This document shows positions 26,102-35,362 of a DNA stretch of 64,000 bases, one piece after another. Numbering within the stretch: position 1 is the first letter of the stretch; every line of letters begins with the position of its first letter. Made by a program: the position numbers and the translations under genes. The DNA lies in NCBI RefSeq assembly GCF_014204625.1, contig NZ_JACHLU010000021.1, forward strand, positions 1-64,000, written 5' to 3'. Below the pieces are notes generated by a model. The model was not told the DNA's origin and made no database searches. It worked only from the letters and a program-made list of their open reading frames with translations. Origin of the DNA: Gillisella vitis. GTDB taxonomy: Bacteria > Pseudomonadota > Alphaproteobacteria > Rhizobiales > Rhizobiaceae.

Positions 26102-26722
26102 ATGACAAAAAATCTTTCGACGATTCGCTCCATTTGCGTCTATTGCGGCTCAAGGCCCGGGCGCGATCCTTCTCACATGGCGGCTGGCCATACGCTTGGC
26201 CAGGCCATTGCAGCCAATGGGCTGTCGCTGGTCTATGGCGGCGGCACCAAGGGCATCATGGGGGCCGTGGCCAAGGGCGTGCTGGCTGGTGGCGGCCATG
26301 TCACGGGCATTATTCCAGAGTTTCTGATGGATATGGAAGCCACCCATGATTCTCTGGGCGATTTGAGTGAGGTGATCATTACCGAGGACATGCACCAGCG
26401 CAAACACAAGATGTTTGAGCGGGCCGATGCTTTCGTGACCCTGCCGGGTGGCATTGGCACGCTGGAAGAAATTGTCGAGATTATGACCTGGGGGCAGCTT
26501 GGTCGCCACGAAAAGCCGATGGTGTTTGCCAATGTCAACGGCTTCTGGAATCCGATGCTGGATCTGCTCAACCACATGAGCGAAGAGGGGTTCGTGCATA
26601 CCGCCCACAGGGTTCAGCCGATGGTGATTGACGACATCGAACATATCATCCCGATGATCATGGATCGGTGGTCAGAGGCGGATCAACCCTCTGGTGATCC
26701 GGCCCTGATGTCAAAGCTCTGA
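26102..26722 (+). CDS. LOG family protein (TIGR00730)
   Basis: The product has 206 residues. LOG-family enzymes release the free base from nucleoside 5'-monophosphates, including cytokinin ribotides. Both signature elements are present: GGGTKGIMGAVA at 46-57 and PGGIGTLEE at 115-123. The chosen ATG gives the usual N terminus (MTKNLSTIRSICVYCGS); no strong ribosome-binding site is seen, and the frame is open upstream through a segment antisense to the LysM gene. The stop abuts the stop of the convergent rarD gene. A plant-hormone role is possible in a plant-associated host but not shown. Confidence 0.9.
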   Translation: MTKNLSTIRSICVYCGSRPGRDPSHMAAGHTLGQAIAANGLSLVYGGGTKGIMGAVAKGVLAGGGHVTGIIPEFLMDMEATHDSLGDLSEVIITEDMHQRKHKMFERADAFVTLPGGIGTLEEIVEIMTWGQLGRHEKPMVFANVNGFWNPMLDLLNHMSEEGFVHTAHRVQPMVIDDIEHIIPMIMDRWSEADQPSGDPALMSKL

Positions 26723-27625
26723 TTATCTACGCCGGATCATGGGCAGCGTGTAAATCACCAGCGCTATCCAGATCAGCGGAAAAGCAATGGCGCGCGCTGT
26801 GCCAATTGGTTCGCCAAAGACAAAAACGGCGATGATGAAGATCATGCTGGGCGCAATATATTGCATGATACCAATGGTGGACAAGCGTAGCAGCTTGGCC
26901 CCATTGGCATAAAGAATCAGTGGAATTGCGGTGATCAGGCCGCTGCTGGCCAGCAGGGCCGTGTCGCCAGCGGCCAGGCCAAAATGTGATTGGCCTGTGA
27001 CAATCAGATAAATCAGGTAGGCCAGCGCAAACGGCGACAGCAGCAGAACTTCCAGCAAAAAGCCCTGATTGGGACCAATCGGCAAGGTTTTGCGAAACAA
27101 TGCATACAGCCCCCACGACAGGGTGAGGCTGAGCGCCACAATCGGCAGGCGTCCATTCTCGACGGTCAGAATCACCACGGCCAGAACCACAAGCGCAAGG
27201 GCAGCGATCTGGGTGCGTTGCAGCTTTTCTTTGAGCAGGAGCGCTCCGAGCAAGATCGAAAACAGCGGGTTGATGAAATAGCCCAGCGCAGTATCCAGCG
27301 CGTGACCCGCACCAATGGCCCAGACATAAATGCCCCAGTTGATGCTGATCAGGCTGGCGGTAATGGCGGCCATGCCAATCATTTTCGGGGTGCGCAGGGC
27401 GCGTTTCAGATCATCGGTGCGCCGCAGGATCAACAACAGCCCGCCTGCCACCGGCACGGACCACAGAATGCGGTGGGAAATCACCTCACTGGGCGGAATA
27501 TGCGCAACCGCTTTCATGTAGAAGGGCAAAAAGCCCCATAGAATATAGGCCGTGAGCGCAAACAGAAAACCGCGCATGGAATCGCGGCTCTCTGGTGGAA
27601 CTGGAGAATGTGTGTCGTGTGCCAT
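26723..27625 (-). CDS. rarD: EamA family transporter RarD
   Basis: The product has 300 residues with about ten membrane helices arranged as two EamA-type repeats. The RarD type is shown by the opening GFLFALTAYILWGFLPFYMK and by HRILWSVPVAGGLL. RarD proteins are permeases of the drug/metabolite transporter superfamily; the substrate is uncertain. The gene is convergent with the LOG gene with no space between the two stop codons, so each must be terminated inside the other. Confidence 0.9.
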   Translation of the reverse strand: MAHDTHSPVPPESRDSMRGFLFALTAYILWGFLPFYMKAVAHIPPSEVISHRILWSVPVAGGLLLILRRTDDLKRALRTPKMIGMAAITASLISINWGIYVWAIGAGHALDTALGYFINPLFSILLGALLLKEKLQRTQIAALALVVLAVVILTVENGRLPIVALSLTLSWGLYALFRKTLPIGPNQGFLLEVLLLSPFALAYLIYLIVTGQSHFGLAAGDTALLASSGLITAIPLILYANGAKLLRLSTIGIMQYIAPSMIFIIAVFVFGEPIGTARAIAFPLIWIALVIYTLPMIRRR

Positions 27626-27721
27626 TGGGTTTCCGATCCCGATTTTGTTCTTGTGTATGCGGTACGGACCGTAAACCCATAAGGCAAATTCATTTCATTG
27701 AATGATCGGTCAAATATTGTG

Positions 27722-29353
27722 TTATTCAGCCGCAATGCGCCCGGCCAGTGCCCTGTTTTTCATCAGCTTATAGACAATGGCATCCATCAGCGCCTGAAAG
27801 GATGCATCAATGATGTTTTCAGATACGCCCACGGTCCACCAGCGCGCGCCAGTGGCGTCGGTTGATTCGATCAACACGCGGGTGATGGCCTCGGTGCCAC
27901 CATTGAGGATACGCACCTTGAAATCGGCCAGTTCCAGATCCTCTATTTCACGCTGAAATTTGCCGAGATCCTTGCGAAGGGCAATGTCAAGCGCGTTGAC
28001 CGGGCCATCGCCTTCCGCAACAGACATCACGGTCTGGCCATCAATCACCATTTTGACCACCGCTTCGGATACGGTTTTCAAATTGCCGTTGCTGTCAAAC
28101 CGGCGCTCGATCATCACCCGGAAGCTCTCAACATTGAAAAACTCCGGCACGGCGCCGAGCGTGCGGTGGGCCAGCAGCTCAAAGCTGCCATCCGCCCCTT
28201 CATAGGCGTAGCCCGTTGCCTCACGCTGCTTGACGATGTCAATCAGCCGGTCCAGCTTTGGATCATCCTTGGCAACGGTGATGCCCCGGCGTTTCAGCTC
28301 GTTGATAAAATTGGCCTTTCCGCCCTGATCCGACACCATGACTTTGCGGAAATTGCCAACGCTGCCCGGCTCGACATGCTCGTAGGTTTTCGGATCTTTC
28401 AGCAGGGCCGAGGCGTGGATGCCTGCCTTGGTGGCAAAGGCCGATGCGCCAACATAGGGGGCCTGATGGTTGGGCGAACGGTTGAGCAGCTCATCAAAAG
28501 CATGGGAAAGCCTGCTCAGCTCCACCAGTTTTTCGAGATCAATTGCGGTTTCGAACCGATCGGCATAGGTGTCCTTCAGACAGAGTGTAGGAATGATGGT
28601 GGTGAGATCAGCATTGCCGCAGCGCTCACCAATGCCGTTCAACGTGCCCTGAATCTGGCGCACGCCCGCCTCGACTGCCGCCAGCGAATTGGCAACCGCT
28701 TGCCCGGTGTCGTTATGGGCATGGATGCCCAGCGATGTGCCGGGCACGCCTGCGTCAATCAGGGCCGAGACAATGGTGCGGATTTCCGGCGGCTGTGTGC
28801 CGCCATTGGTGTCGCAGAGCACCACCCAGCGGGCACCGGCCTCATAGGCGGTTTTGGCGCAGGCCACGGCATAACCGGGGTTGGCTTTATATCCATCAAA
28901 GAAATGCTCACAATCCACCAACGCTTCCTTGCCCGCTGCCACCACGGCTTTCACACTGTCATGGATGGCGTCGAGATTGTCCTCATTGGTGCAGCCAAGC
29001 GCCACTTTCACATGGTAATCCCAGCTTTTGGCCACCAGACAGATGGCATCGCTGGCCGATTGCAAAAGCTGGTTCAGGCCCGGATCGTTGGAGGCGGAAA
29101 CGCCAGCCCGCTTCGTCATGCCAAAGGCGGTGAAGCGGGCGCGGTGGGTGCGCTTTTTGGCAAAAAACGCCGTATCGGTGGGGTTGGCACCGGGGTAGCC
29201 ACCCTCGATATAATCCAGCCCGAAATCATCCAGCATGGCGGCGATGGAAATCTTGTCTTCTTGGGAAAAATCAATGCCGGGGGTCTGCTGGCCATCGCGG
29301 AGCGTGGTATCGAACAGGGTGATTTTTTCGCGTGCGTTTTTTTCAGCGATCAT
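27722..29353 (-). CDS. cimA: Citramalate synthase
   Basis: The product has 543 residues. It belongs to the DRE-TIM metallolyase family, with the DTTLRDGQQTPG motif at the start and HAHNDTGQAVANS for metal binding. The C-terminal regulatory domain (about 400-540) is of the LeuA type. The length and motifs fit CimA, which condenses acetyl-CoA and pyruvate for isoleucine synthesis, better than isopropylmalate synthase, but the substrate cannot be proven here. GGGAGG lies 5 bases before the ATG at 29353; the longer frame to 29401 has none. It is the last gene of the string running from the DUF559 gene. Confidence 0.88.
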   Translation of the reverse strand: MIAEKNAREKITLFDTTLRDGQQTPGIDFSQEDKISIAAMLDDFGLDYIEGGYPGANPTDTAFFAKKRTHRARFTAFGMTKRAGVSASNDPGLNQLLQSASDAICLVAKSWDYHVKVALGCTNEDNLDAIHDSVKAVVAAGKEALVDCEHFFDGYKANPGYAVACAKTAYEAGARWVVLCDTNGGTQPPEIRTIVSALIDAGVPGTSLGIHAHNDTGQAVANSLAAVEAGVRQIQGTLNGIGERCGNADLTTIIPTLCLKDTYADRFETAIDLEKLVELSRLSHAFDELLNRSPNHQAPYVGASAFATKAGIHASALLKDPKTYEHVEPGSVGNFRKVMVSDQGGKANFINELKRRGITVAKDDPKLDRLIDIVKQREATGYAYEGADGSFELLAHRTLGAVPEFFNVESFRVMIERRFDSNGNLKTVSEAVVKMVIDGQTVMSVAEGDGPVNALDIALRKDLGKFQREIEDLELADFKVRILNGGTEAITRVLIESTDATGARWWTVGVSENIIDASFQALMDAIVYKLMKNRALAGRIAAE

Positions 29354-29375
29354 GGGTGCCTCCCAAAGGCATATT

Positions 29376-30341
29376 TTATGAATTTTGATTTTTCCCGGCA
29401 AAGCGGTCGGTGGCGCGGATCAATTGGTCGAGAATGCCCGGCTCGCTAATGGAATGGCCTGCGGCCTCGACAATGTGCAAAGCGGCATCCGGCCATGCTT
29501 TGGCGAGTGTCCAGGCATAATGCAGCGGGCAGGGCATATCATAGCGGCCATGCACGATCACGCCGGGAATACCTTTGAGCTTATAGGCGTCGCGCAGCAA
29601 CTGGCCGTCTTCCATCCACACATTGTTGATGAAAAAGTGGTTCTCCAGCCGCGCAAAAGCGATAGCGTAATGATCCTCGCCGAAATTTTCGATCTGTTGC
29701 AGATTGGGGATCAGCGAAATGGTCGCCCCTTCCCACTGGCTCCACGCACGGGCACATTGCAGCTGCACGGCCTTATCATCCCCGGTCAAACGACGATGAT
29801 AGGCGGCCATCATATCATGGCGTTCATCTTCTGGAATGGGAGCGATGAATGCTTCCCAGCGCTCGGGATACATTTGAGATACGCCGAACTGATAATACCA
29901 ATCCAGCTCGGCCCGGGTGCAGGTATAAATGCCGCGCAGCACCAGTTCGCTCACGCGCTCTGGATGGGTCTCGGCATAGGCCAGCGCCAGCGTGGAGCCC
30001 CACGAGCCGCCAAACACCAGCCATTTCTCAGCACCGATCATTTGGCGCAAGCGCTCAATATCAGCCACCAGATGCCATGTGGTGTTGGCTTCCAGATGGG
30101 CGTGCGGCGTGGATTGGCCGCATCCGCGCTGATCAAACAGGATCACATCATAAAGAGCGGGGTCAAATACCCGCCTCTGGCTGGGTGTGATGCCGCCGCC
30201 CGGCCCGCCATGCAAAAACACCGCAGGTTTTGCCCCCTTGGTGCCAATGCGTTCCCAATGGATGATATGGCCATCACCAACGTCGAGAAAACCGCTCTCG
30301 AACGGTTCAATGTCGGGGTAGAATGTGCGCAGATCAGTCAT
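29376..30341 (-). CDS. pip: Proline iminopeptidase
   Basis: The product has 321 residues. This S33-family alpha/beta hydrolase removes N-terminal proline from peptides. The oxyanion motif HGGPGG (44-49) and the nucleophile elbow GGSWGS (Ser113) are intact, with the charge-relay Asp and His expected in VHGRYDMPCPL and VEAAGHSISE. The start overlaps the stop of the upstream GFA gene by 4 bp, and cimA begins 22 bp downstream. Confidence 0.94.
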   Translation of the reverse strand: MTDLRTFYPDIEPFESGFLDVGDGHIIHWERIGTKGAKPAVFLHGGPGGGITPSQRRVFDPALYDVILFDQRGCGQSTPHAHLEANTTWHLVADIERLRQMIGAEKWLVFGGSWGSTLALAYAETHPERVSELVLRGIYTCTRAELDWYYQFGVSQMYPERWEAFIAPIPEDERHDMMAAYHRRLTGDDKAVQLQCARAWSQWEGATISLIPNLQQIENFGEDHYAIAFARLENHFFINNVWMEDGQLLRDAYKLKGIPGVIVHGRYDMPCPLHYAWTLAKAWPDAALHIVEAAGHSISEPGILDQLIRATDRFAGKNQNS

Positions 30342-30805
30342 GCCTGATCCTCCGGTGGCCAGACCGAGGTGTCAAAATCCGGGTGCTGCCAGCTTTCAAT
30401 GGCCGCCCATTTCGCCTCCTGCTCCGGGTTGGTGAAGACCGGCTTTTCAAACAGCGTGTCAATCCACGGCAGACGCTTGTCATGGTTGACCTGAATGGCA
30501 GGCTCAAAGGCCGCCGGATTATCAAAGGCCCCAATGGCGATTTCCACGCCCTCGGCATGTTGATAGGTCAGCGGCGTGCCGCATTTTTCACAAAAGCCGC
30601 GCTTGATCTTGGCGGAGGAGCGAAACAGCTTCGGCTGGCCGCGTGTCCATGTCAGATGCGCCTGATCCGCTGTGACAAGGGCTGAGAAAAAGCTGCCAAA
30701 CTGCTTTTGGCACATGCGACAATGACAGATGGATGGCCGCCCCAGCTTTGTCGCCTGAAATCGTACTGCGCCACATTGGCAGCCGCCGGAAAAAATCGCG
30801 CTCAT
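30338..30805 (-). CDS. GFA family zinc protein, copy 1
   Basis: The product has 155 residues. The GFA/CENP-V fold binds structural zinc through cysteine sets: GGCQCGAVRF, CHCRMCQK and KCGTPLTYQH, all present. Family members include S-(hydroxymethyl)glutathione synthase-like proteins, but most have unknown substrates. The ATG at 30805 overlaps the stop of the second GFA gene (ATGA), and its own stop overlaps pip. The tail HPDFDTSVWPPEDQA is like that of the neighbouring copy. Confidence 0.88.
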   Translation of the reverse strand: MSAIFSGGCQCGAVRFQATKLGRPSICHCRMCQKQFGSFFSALVTADQAHLTWTRGQPKLFRSSAKIKRGFCEKCGTPLTYQHAEGVEIAIGAFDNPAAFEPAIQVNHDKRLPWIDTLFEKPVFTNPEQEAKWAAIESWQHPDFDTSVWPPEDQA

Positions 30806-31290
30806 GGCTTTGCTCCGCTCTGGGGTGGCCAATTGTCGGTGTCATGGTCCGGGTGTTGGTAGGAGATAACACCGCCAAGGAATGGTAGTGCATCCAGATC
30901 GTCTTCCGTTGGATGACCCGGCAATTGATGCAGGTGATCGACAAAGCCGATCTTGCCCTCGGTACCATACTGGGTGGTCGGGGGCAGGGTGGATGGATCG
31001 TCGAAAGCGCCTGCGGCAACCGCCATGCCATCCGGGGCCTCATAGGTCAGCGGCGTGCCGCAATCTGCGCAAAACCCGCGCTTGACCATGTTGGACGATT
31101 GAAAATGTTTCAGCGTGCCCCGCGTCCACTGAAAATCCGTGCCGCGCACCGATACCAGCGGCGCATAATACGCCCCGAAGGCTTTCTGGCACATACGGCA
31201 ATGGCAGATGGAGCTGTCTTTCAGTACAGCATGGACACGAAAACGGATTGCGCCGCATTGGCAGCCGCCGGTATGGATGGGTGTGGTCAT
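30802..31290 (-). CDS. GFA family zinc protein, copy 2
   Basis: The product has 162 residues and is a clear paralogue of the adjacent copy: GGCQCGAIRF, CHCRMCQKAFG, CADCGTPLTYE and the end HPDHDTDNWPPQ align directly. It differs mainly in a longer loop before the C terminus (QLPGHPTEDDLDALPFLGG). It overlaps the DUF559 gene upstream and the other GFA gene downstream by 4 bp each, so all are likely translated from one mRNA. Confidence 0.88.
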   Translation of the reverse strand: MTTPIHTGGCQCGAIRFRVHAVLKDSSICHCRMCQKAFGAYYAPLVSVRGTDFQWTRGTLKHFQSSNMVKRGFCADCGTPLTYEAPDGMAVAAGAFDDPSTLPPTTQYGTEGKIGFVDHLHQLPGHPTEDDLDALPFLGGVISYQHPDHDTDNWPPQSGAKP

Positions 31291-31655
31291 GCCGTTACTC
31301 TCCCCGTAACCGTAAGAATGTGAAGACAGACATTGTCGATGTCTTTCAAAACATCATGATTCCAGAAACGAATAACTGTCCAGCCATCCGCTTCAAGACA
31401 TGCTGTGCGCGCTTGATCATAGCTTTGATCGGCCTCGTTCCCATGTTGAGAACCGTCGATTTCCACGATCAATCGGTGCAGCGGACAAGCGAAATCAACA
31501 ATATATCCAGAAATGGGGAGTTGGCGGCGAAAGCTCAGGCCCATCAGTCGATGGGCGCGAATGGCGTTCCAAAGTTTCAGTTCAGCCTCGGTCATTGCCT
31601 TGCGCATGCGTTTTGCATTTTCGCGGCGTTGCGGCGGAATAGGTGTGTGCGGCAA
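31287..31655 (-). CDS. DUF559 endonuclease-like protein
   Basis: The product has 122 residues with a DUF559 domain related to Vsr/restriction-type nucleases. Key pieces are ENAKRMRKAMTEAELKLWNA, GLSFRRQLPISGYIVDFACP and the acidic LIVEIDGSQH. The frame is open up to 31958, but the extra 101 codons run through an inverted repeat and into the end of cysS, so they are unlikely to be native. A TTG at 31655 starts PHTPIPPQRREN, which I recall as the family N terminus; a weak ribosome-binding site makes this tentative. Its stop overlaps the GFA gene start. Confidence 0.7.
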   Translation of the reverse strand: MPHTPIPPQRRENAKRMRKAMTEAELKLWNAIRAHRLMGLSFRRQLPISGYIVDFACPLHRLIVEIDGSQHGNEADQSYDQARTACLEADGWTVIRFWNHDVLKDIDNVCLHILTVTGRVTA

Positions 31656-31740
31656 TGGATTGGTCCAGGATCGATGAAACTGGATGGGAGAATGGCCTCT
31701 ATGGTTTTTCAACTCAAGGGTCACGTGGAGCGCGGGGTTG

Positions 31741-31915
31741 CCCCCCTCTGTCCTGCCGGACATCTCCCCCACACGGGGGGAGATCGACCAGGAGGTTACC
31801 GTCGTCTCCAAATTAGAGCGCTTATGATTGCGACAACGGTTCAAGAGATAAAGCGACAGCGCAACATCCCGATCTCCCCCCGTGTGGGGGAGATGCCCGG
31901 CAGGGCAGAGGGGGG
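31741..31915. repeat. Long inverted repeat between cysS and the DUF559 gene
   Basis: The arms at 31741-31786 and 31870-31915 are 46 bp each and match at 44 positions in inverted orientation; 83 bp lie between them. Each arm itself contains a smaller palindrome (CTCCCCC...GGGGGAG). From memory, this CCCCTCTGTCCTGCCGGACA-type sequence recurs between genes in many Rhizobiales. The element ends 24 bp after the cysS stop and has no transposase. Confidence 0.85.
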
Positions 31916-31939
31916 TGTCTTGCGCCGAGGTCAACATTG

Positions 31940-33325
31940 TTACCGCTTGACCTCCCAAGTGGTCACGCGCTCGCCAGTGTCCTTATCCTTGCCATCCTTG
32001 AGCTGGATGCCCTTTGTGAGCAGATCATCACGGATCTTGTCTGCTTCGGCAAAGTTTTTGCTTTTCAGCATTTCAAGCCGCATTTCGACAAGTGCCGTGA
32101 TGGCAGCGGATAGGTCGTCGCTCACCTCTGCCTTTTGAGACAGAAGACCAAGGAGTGCCGCACTGGCCGCAAATGATGGCAGCAGTGATGCATCCGCATT
32201 GGCCGCGCTGGCAAGCGCATGGAGGGCTTGCACGGCAGCAACCGTATTGAGGTCATCCGCCAGAGCATCCAGCACGCTTTGATCCGGTGCCGCATCGGAA
32301 GAGGTGCCCGCTGGCCACTTGGCAATCAGTCGCTCAGCCTCTTCCAACCGCTTCACCGAAAAATCAATCGGCTCGCGGTAATGCGTCATCAGCATCGCCA
32401 GCCGCAGCACTTCGCCCGGCCATTTACGACCGCCGAATGTATCCGTGTCCAGCAACTCGTTGATGGTGACGAAATTACCGTCGGATTTTGACATCTTCTT
32501 GCCTTCCACCTGCACGAAACCATTGTGCATCCACACATTGGCCATCACTTGGGTGTCATTGGCGCAGCAGGATTGGGCGATTTCGTTTTCGTGGTGCGGG
32601 AAGATCAGGTCCAGTCCGCCGCCGTGAATATCGAAAACCTCGCCCAGATAGCGCTTCGACATCGCCGAGCATTCGATATGCCAGCCTGGACGGCCACGGC
32701 CCCATGGGCTTTCCCAGCCGGGTTCATGCTCGCTGGAAAGCTTCCACAGCACAAAATCGCCGGGGTGCTTTTTATGGGCCTCCACGGCAATGCGCGCACC
32801 TGCCTGTTGCTCATCCAGATTGCGCTTGGAGAGCTGGCCGTAAGCCGCCATGGATTTGGTATCAAACAGCACTTCGCCTTCCGCCACATAGGCATGGCCT
32901 TTGGCAATCAGGGTCTCGATGATGTCGATCATCTGCTGGATATTGTCGGTGGCGCGTGGCTCAACAGTCGGTTCAAGGCAGCCAAGCCGGGCCACATCGG
33001 CGTGAAACTGATCCGCCGTCTTTTGCGTCACTTTAGCAATGGCGTCATTCAGTGCGAGGTCGGGGAAGTCGCGCAAGGCGCGCGCATTGATCTTGTCATC
33101 AACGTCAGTGATGTTGCGGGCATAGGTCACATGGTTTTCGCCATAGATATGCTTGAGCAGCCGAAACAGCACATCAAACACAATCACGGGTCGCGCATTG
33201 CCGATATGGGCAAAATCATACACCGTCGGGCCGCACACATACATGCGCACGTTGTTCTGGTCGATGGGGGTAAAATCAACCTTGCTGCGCGTCAGTGTGT
33301 TGTAAAGCTTGAGGCCTTCGGCCAT
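31940..33325 (-). CDS. cysS: Cysteine--tRNA ligase
   Basis: The product has 461 residues. This class I synthetase charges tRNA-Cys. The zinc ligand Cys31 and HIGN (40-43, the HIGH motif) are at the start in CGPTVYDFAHIGNARP. The KMSKS loop is seen in GKKMSKSDGNF near residue 275. The C-terminal anticodon-binding helical domain ends with KDTGERVTTWEVKR. It is transcribed in the same direction as the DUF559 string, with the inverted repeat between them acting as a possible terminator. Confidence 0.96.
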   Translation of the reverse strand: MAEGLKLYNTLTRSKVDFTPIDQNNVRMYVCGPTVYDFAHIGNARPVIVFDVLFRLLKHIYGENHVTYARNITDVDDKINARALRDFPDLALNDAIAKVTQKTADQFHADVARLGCLEPTVEPRATDNIQQMIDIIETLIAKGHAYVAEGEVLFDTKSMAAYGQLSKRNLDEQQAGARIAVEAHKKHPGDFVLWKLSSEHEPGWESPWGRGRPGWHIECSAMSKRYLGEVFDIHGGGLDLIFPHHENEIAQSCCANDTQVMANVWMHNGFVQVEGKKMSKSDGNFVTINELLDTDTFGGRKWPGEVLRLAMLMTHYREPIDFSVKRLEEAERLIAKWPAGTSSDAAPDQSVLDALADDLNTVAAVQALHALASAANADASLLPSFAASAALLGLLSQKAEVSDDLSAAITALVEMRLEMLKSKNFAEADKIRDDLLTKGIQLKDGKDKDTGERVTTWEVKR

Positions 33326-33639
33326 GTCAGTCTCCCAGATAGAAATGTCCCGGCTGGACCGGGGCGTTTGTCATCTGGGACTTTTACAGGAGACGAAAAC
33401 GGCCGGGCCAGCGCATACGCTAGCGAATAATGATCCAGCAAATATTGCAGGTGCTCGTTTTCATGGAATCCTTTATGGCGTGCATGGTGATTTTGGTCAA
33501 GAGGTCCAGACGCACTGATCTTGTCGACAATGGGAGATTATTTTTCCAAAGGTCATTGCAATGACAATAACCAATCCTTCATTTGAACAAGGATGATTGC
33601 CTGCCTATCATGCCATCAGCGTTTTTCAAGGACCATATC

Positions 33640-35250
33640 ATGCTGCGCATTTTCTCGCGTTCAAAGCGAAACTCCGCCTGCCTCGCACTCACTCTTTCAG
33701 CATTTATGCCCGTTGCAAGCTGGGCGGCTGACCTGCCGGTGTCGACGCAATGGGGCGTTATCAATGAGCCGGAGGCCCCGGCCACAGTGTGCGCCACCCT
33801 CACAGCCGGGCTGCAATCCACCAACGGTTCGCTGGACAGTGTTGATGCCGATGGCAAGGCAACACACCCGGATCAGGAGCGGTTGCAGGCAGCGATAAAC
33901 GCCTGCACATCTGGCACCATCAAGCTGGTGATGGGCGAGGGAGCAAAGGATGCCTTTCTGACAGGCCCGTTGACATTAAAAAGTGACGTGACACTGTGGA
34001 TTGACAAGGGTGTGACGCTGTTTGCCTCCCGCGATCCCAAGGATTACGACAGAGGTGAGGGCGATTGCGGTGTGGCCAACCAGTCCGGTAAAAAGAGCTG
34101 CAAGCCGTTGATTGAAGCCAAAGACACGGAAAACTCCGGCATCGTCGGCGAAGGACGGATTGATGGCCGGGGCGGCTCGCTGCTGCTGTCAGGTGAAAAC
34201 GCTCAAAAGCGGTCCTGGTGGGATGTGGCCTGGCAATCGAAACAGGGGTTGACGCACCATGCATTCAGCCTGTTGCAGATTGATGGCGGACGCGATTTTA
34301 CCCTGCATGACATCACCTTGATGAACAGTCCCAATGTTCATGTGGCCAGTGATGGCCTGGATGGCTTGCTGGCATGGGGCATCAAAATTCTCACACCCGG
34401 CGCGACCTATACCCGTCCCGGCTATGCCTGCCCGGAGGGCACAACGCCGGATAAACTGACGCCTGCCACCTGCTTTACCCCGGATACGGTGAAAAATACC
34501 GACGGGTTTGATCCGGGGCAGTCCTCTCGGGTGCTGTTGGCCTATAGCTATATCAGCACGGGCGATGACCAGGTTGCCATCAAGGCGGGCGGCGATAAGC
34601 CATCAACGCGCATGACCTTTGCCCATAATCATTTTTATTATGGCCACGGCATGTCGATTGGCTCGGAAACCCATTCCGGTGTCGAGGATATTTCTGTCTA
34701 TGATCTGGTAATGGATGGATATGACAGCCCAAACAGCAATGGTCTGCGTATCAAGTCAGACTCATCAAGAGGTGGCGAGGTTAACAACATATTGTTCAGT
34801 GATGTGTGTATGCGCAATATACGCTTTCCAATGGTGTTCGATACCCGTTATTCGGATAGAACGGGAAGTTTGCTACCGGATTATTCGGGAATCACTGTCC
34901 GAAACTTCCATTATACCGGAAGTAAGGCCTATGGCGGTGGCTATATTGTCATGCGGGGTGTTCAGCAGGATGGGCAATATCTGCCGTTGGGACTGATTTT
35001 TGACACAGTTCAATTTGATGGAGCTCAGCCAAACATTCTTGGCTCGACGGATGTTTCGGGGGCGGACAAGCCAGGCTATGTCAATATGACCCTTGGTCTC
35101 GGACCGGTCAGTTTTGCTGACAAGTTGGTGCCGGATGTGAAAACCCGGTTCAAAATCACCAACCTCATGGATGGTTTGCCAGCGGATACTCTGGATTGCT
35201 CCTCTGCCTTTGTGCCGTTTTCAACTGTGGTGGACGGTGCGCCGATCTGA
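33640..35250 (+). CDS. Secreted polygalacturonase (GH28)
   Basis: The product has 536 residues and is expected to hydrolyse pectic galacturonan outside the cell. A signal peptide is clear (MLRIFSRSKRNSACLALTL, cleavage probably after SWA at 29). The GH28 active site is complete: NTDGFDP (286-292, catalytic Asp), GDDQ (308-311, two Asp), GHGMSIGSE (about 335-343, His) and RIKS (370-373). AAGGA lies 7 bases before the ATG at 33640; earlier in-frame ATGs lack a site and would bury the signal peptide. The gene lies upstream of the rhamnose cluster, facing the same way. Exo or endo mode cannot be decided. Confidence 0.92.
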   Translation: MLRIFSRSKRNSACLALTLSAFMPVASWAADLPVSTQWGVINEPEAPATVCATLTAGLQSTNGSLDSVDADGKATHPDQERLQAAINACTSGTIKLVMGEGAKDAFLTGPLTLKSDVTLWIDKGVTLFASRDPKDYDRGEGDCGVANQSGKKSCKPLIEAKDTENSGIVGEGRIDGRGGSLLLSGENAQKRSWWDVAWQSKQGLTHHAFSLLQIDGGRDFTLHDITLMNSPNVHVASDGLDGLLAWGIKILTPGATYTRPGYACPEGTTPDKLTPATCFTPDTVKNTDGFDPGQSSRVLLAYSYISTGDDQVAIKAGGDKPSTRMTFAHNHFYYGHGMSIGSETHSGVEDISVYDLVMDGYDSPNSNGLRIKSDSSRGGEVNNILFSDVCMRNIRFPMVFDTRYSDRTGSLLPDYSGITVRNFHYTGSKAYGGGYIVMRGVQQDGQYLPLGLIFDTVQFDGAQPNILGSTDVSGADKPGYVNMTLGLGPVSFADKLVPDVKTRFKITNLMDGLPADTLDCSSAFVPFSTVVDGAPI

Positions 35251-35362
35251 AAACGGCTCAGGACAGCACAGGTAAGGCGCAAACAGGCTGTCCGCATATT
35301 GCCCATTTGCGGCTGTTGTGCTTGTTAGGCTTGAAAAAGATCAGATTTTTGAAGGATATGAG

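Noticed and set aside
28166..29449. 427-codon open frame on the plus strand opposite cimA
   Set aside because: Shadow of the citramalate synthase gene; glycine/histidine-rich composition and no family match.
31656..31958. N-terminal extension of the DUF559 protein
   Set aside because: It is encoded by the inverted repeat and the end of cysS, and is unlike the DUF559 family start.
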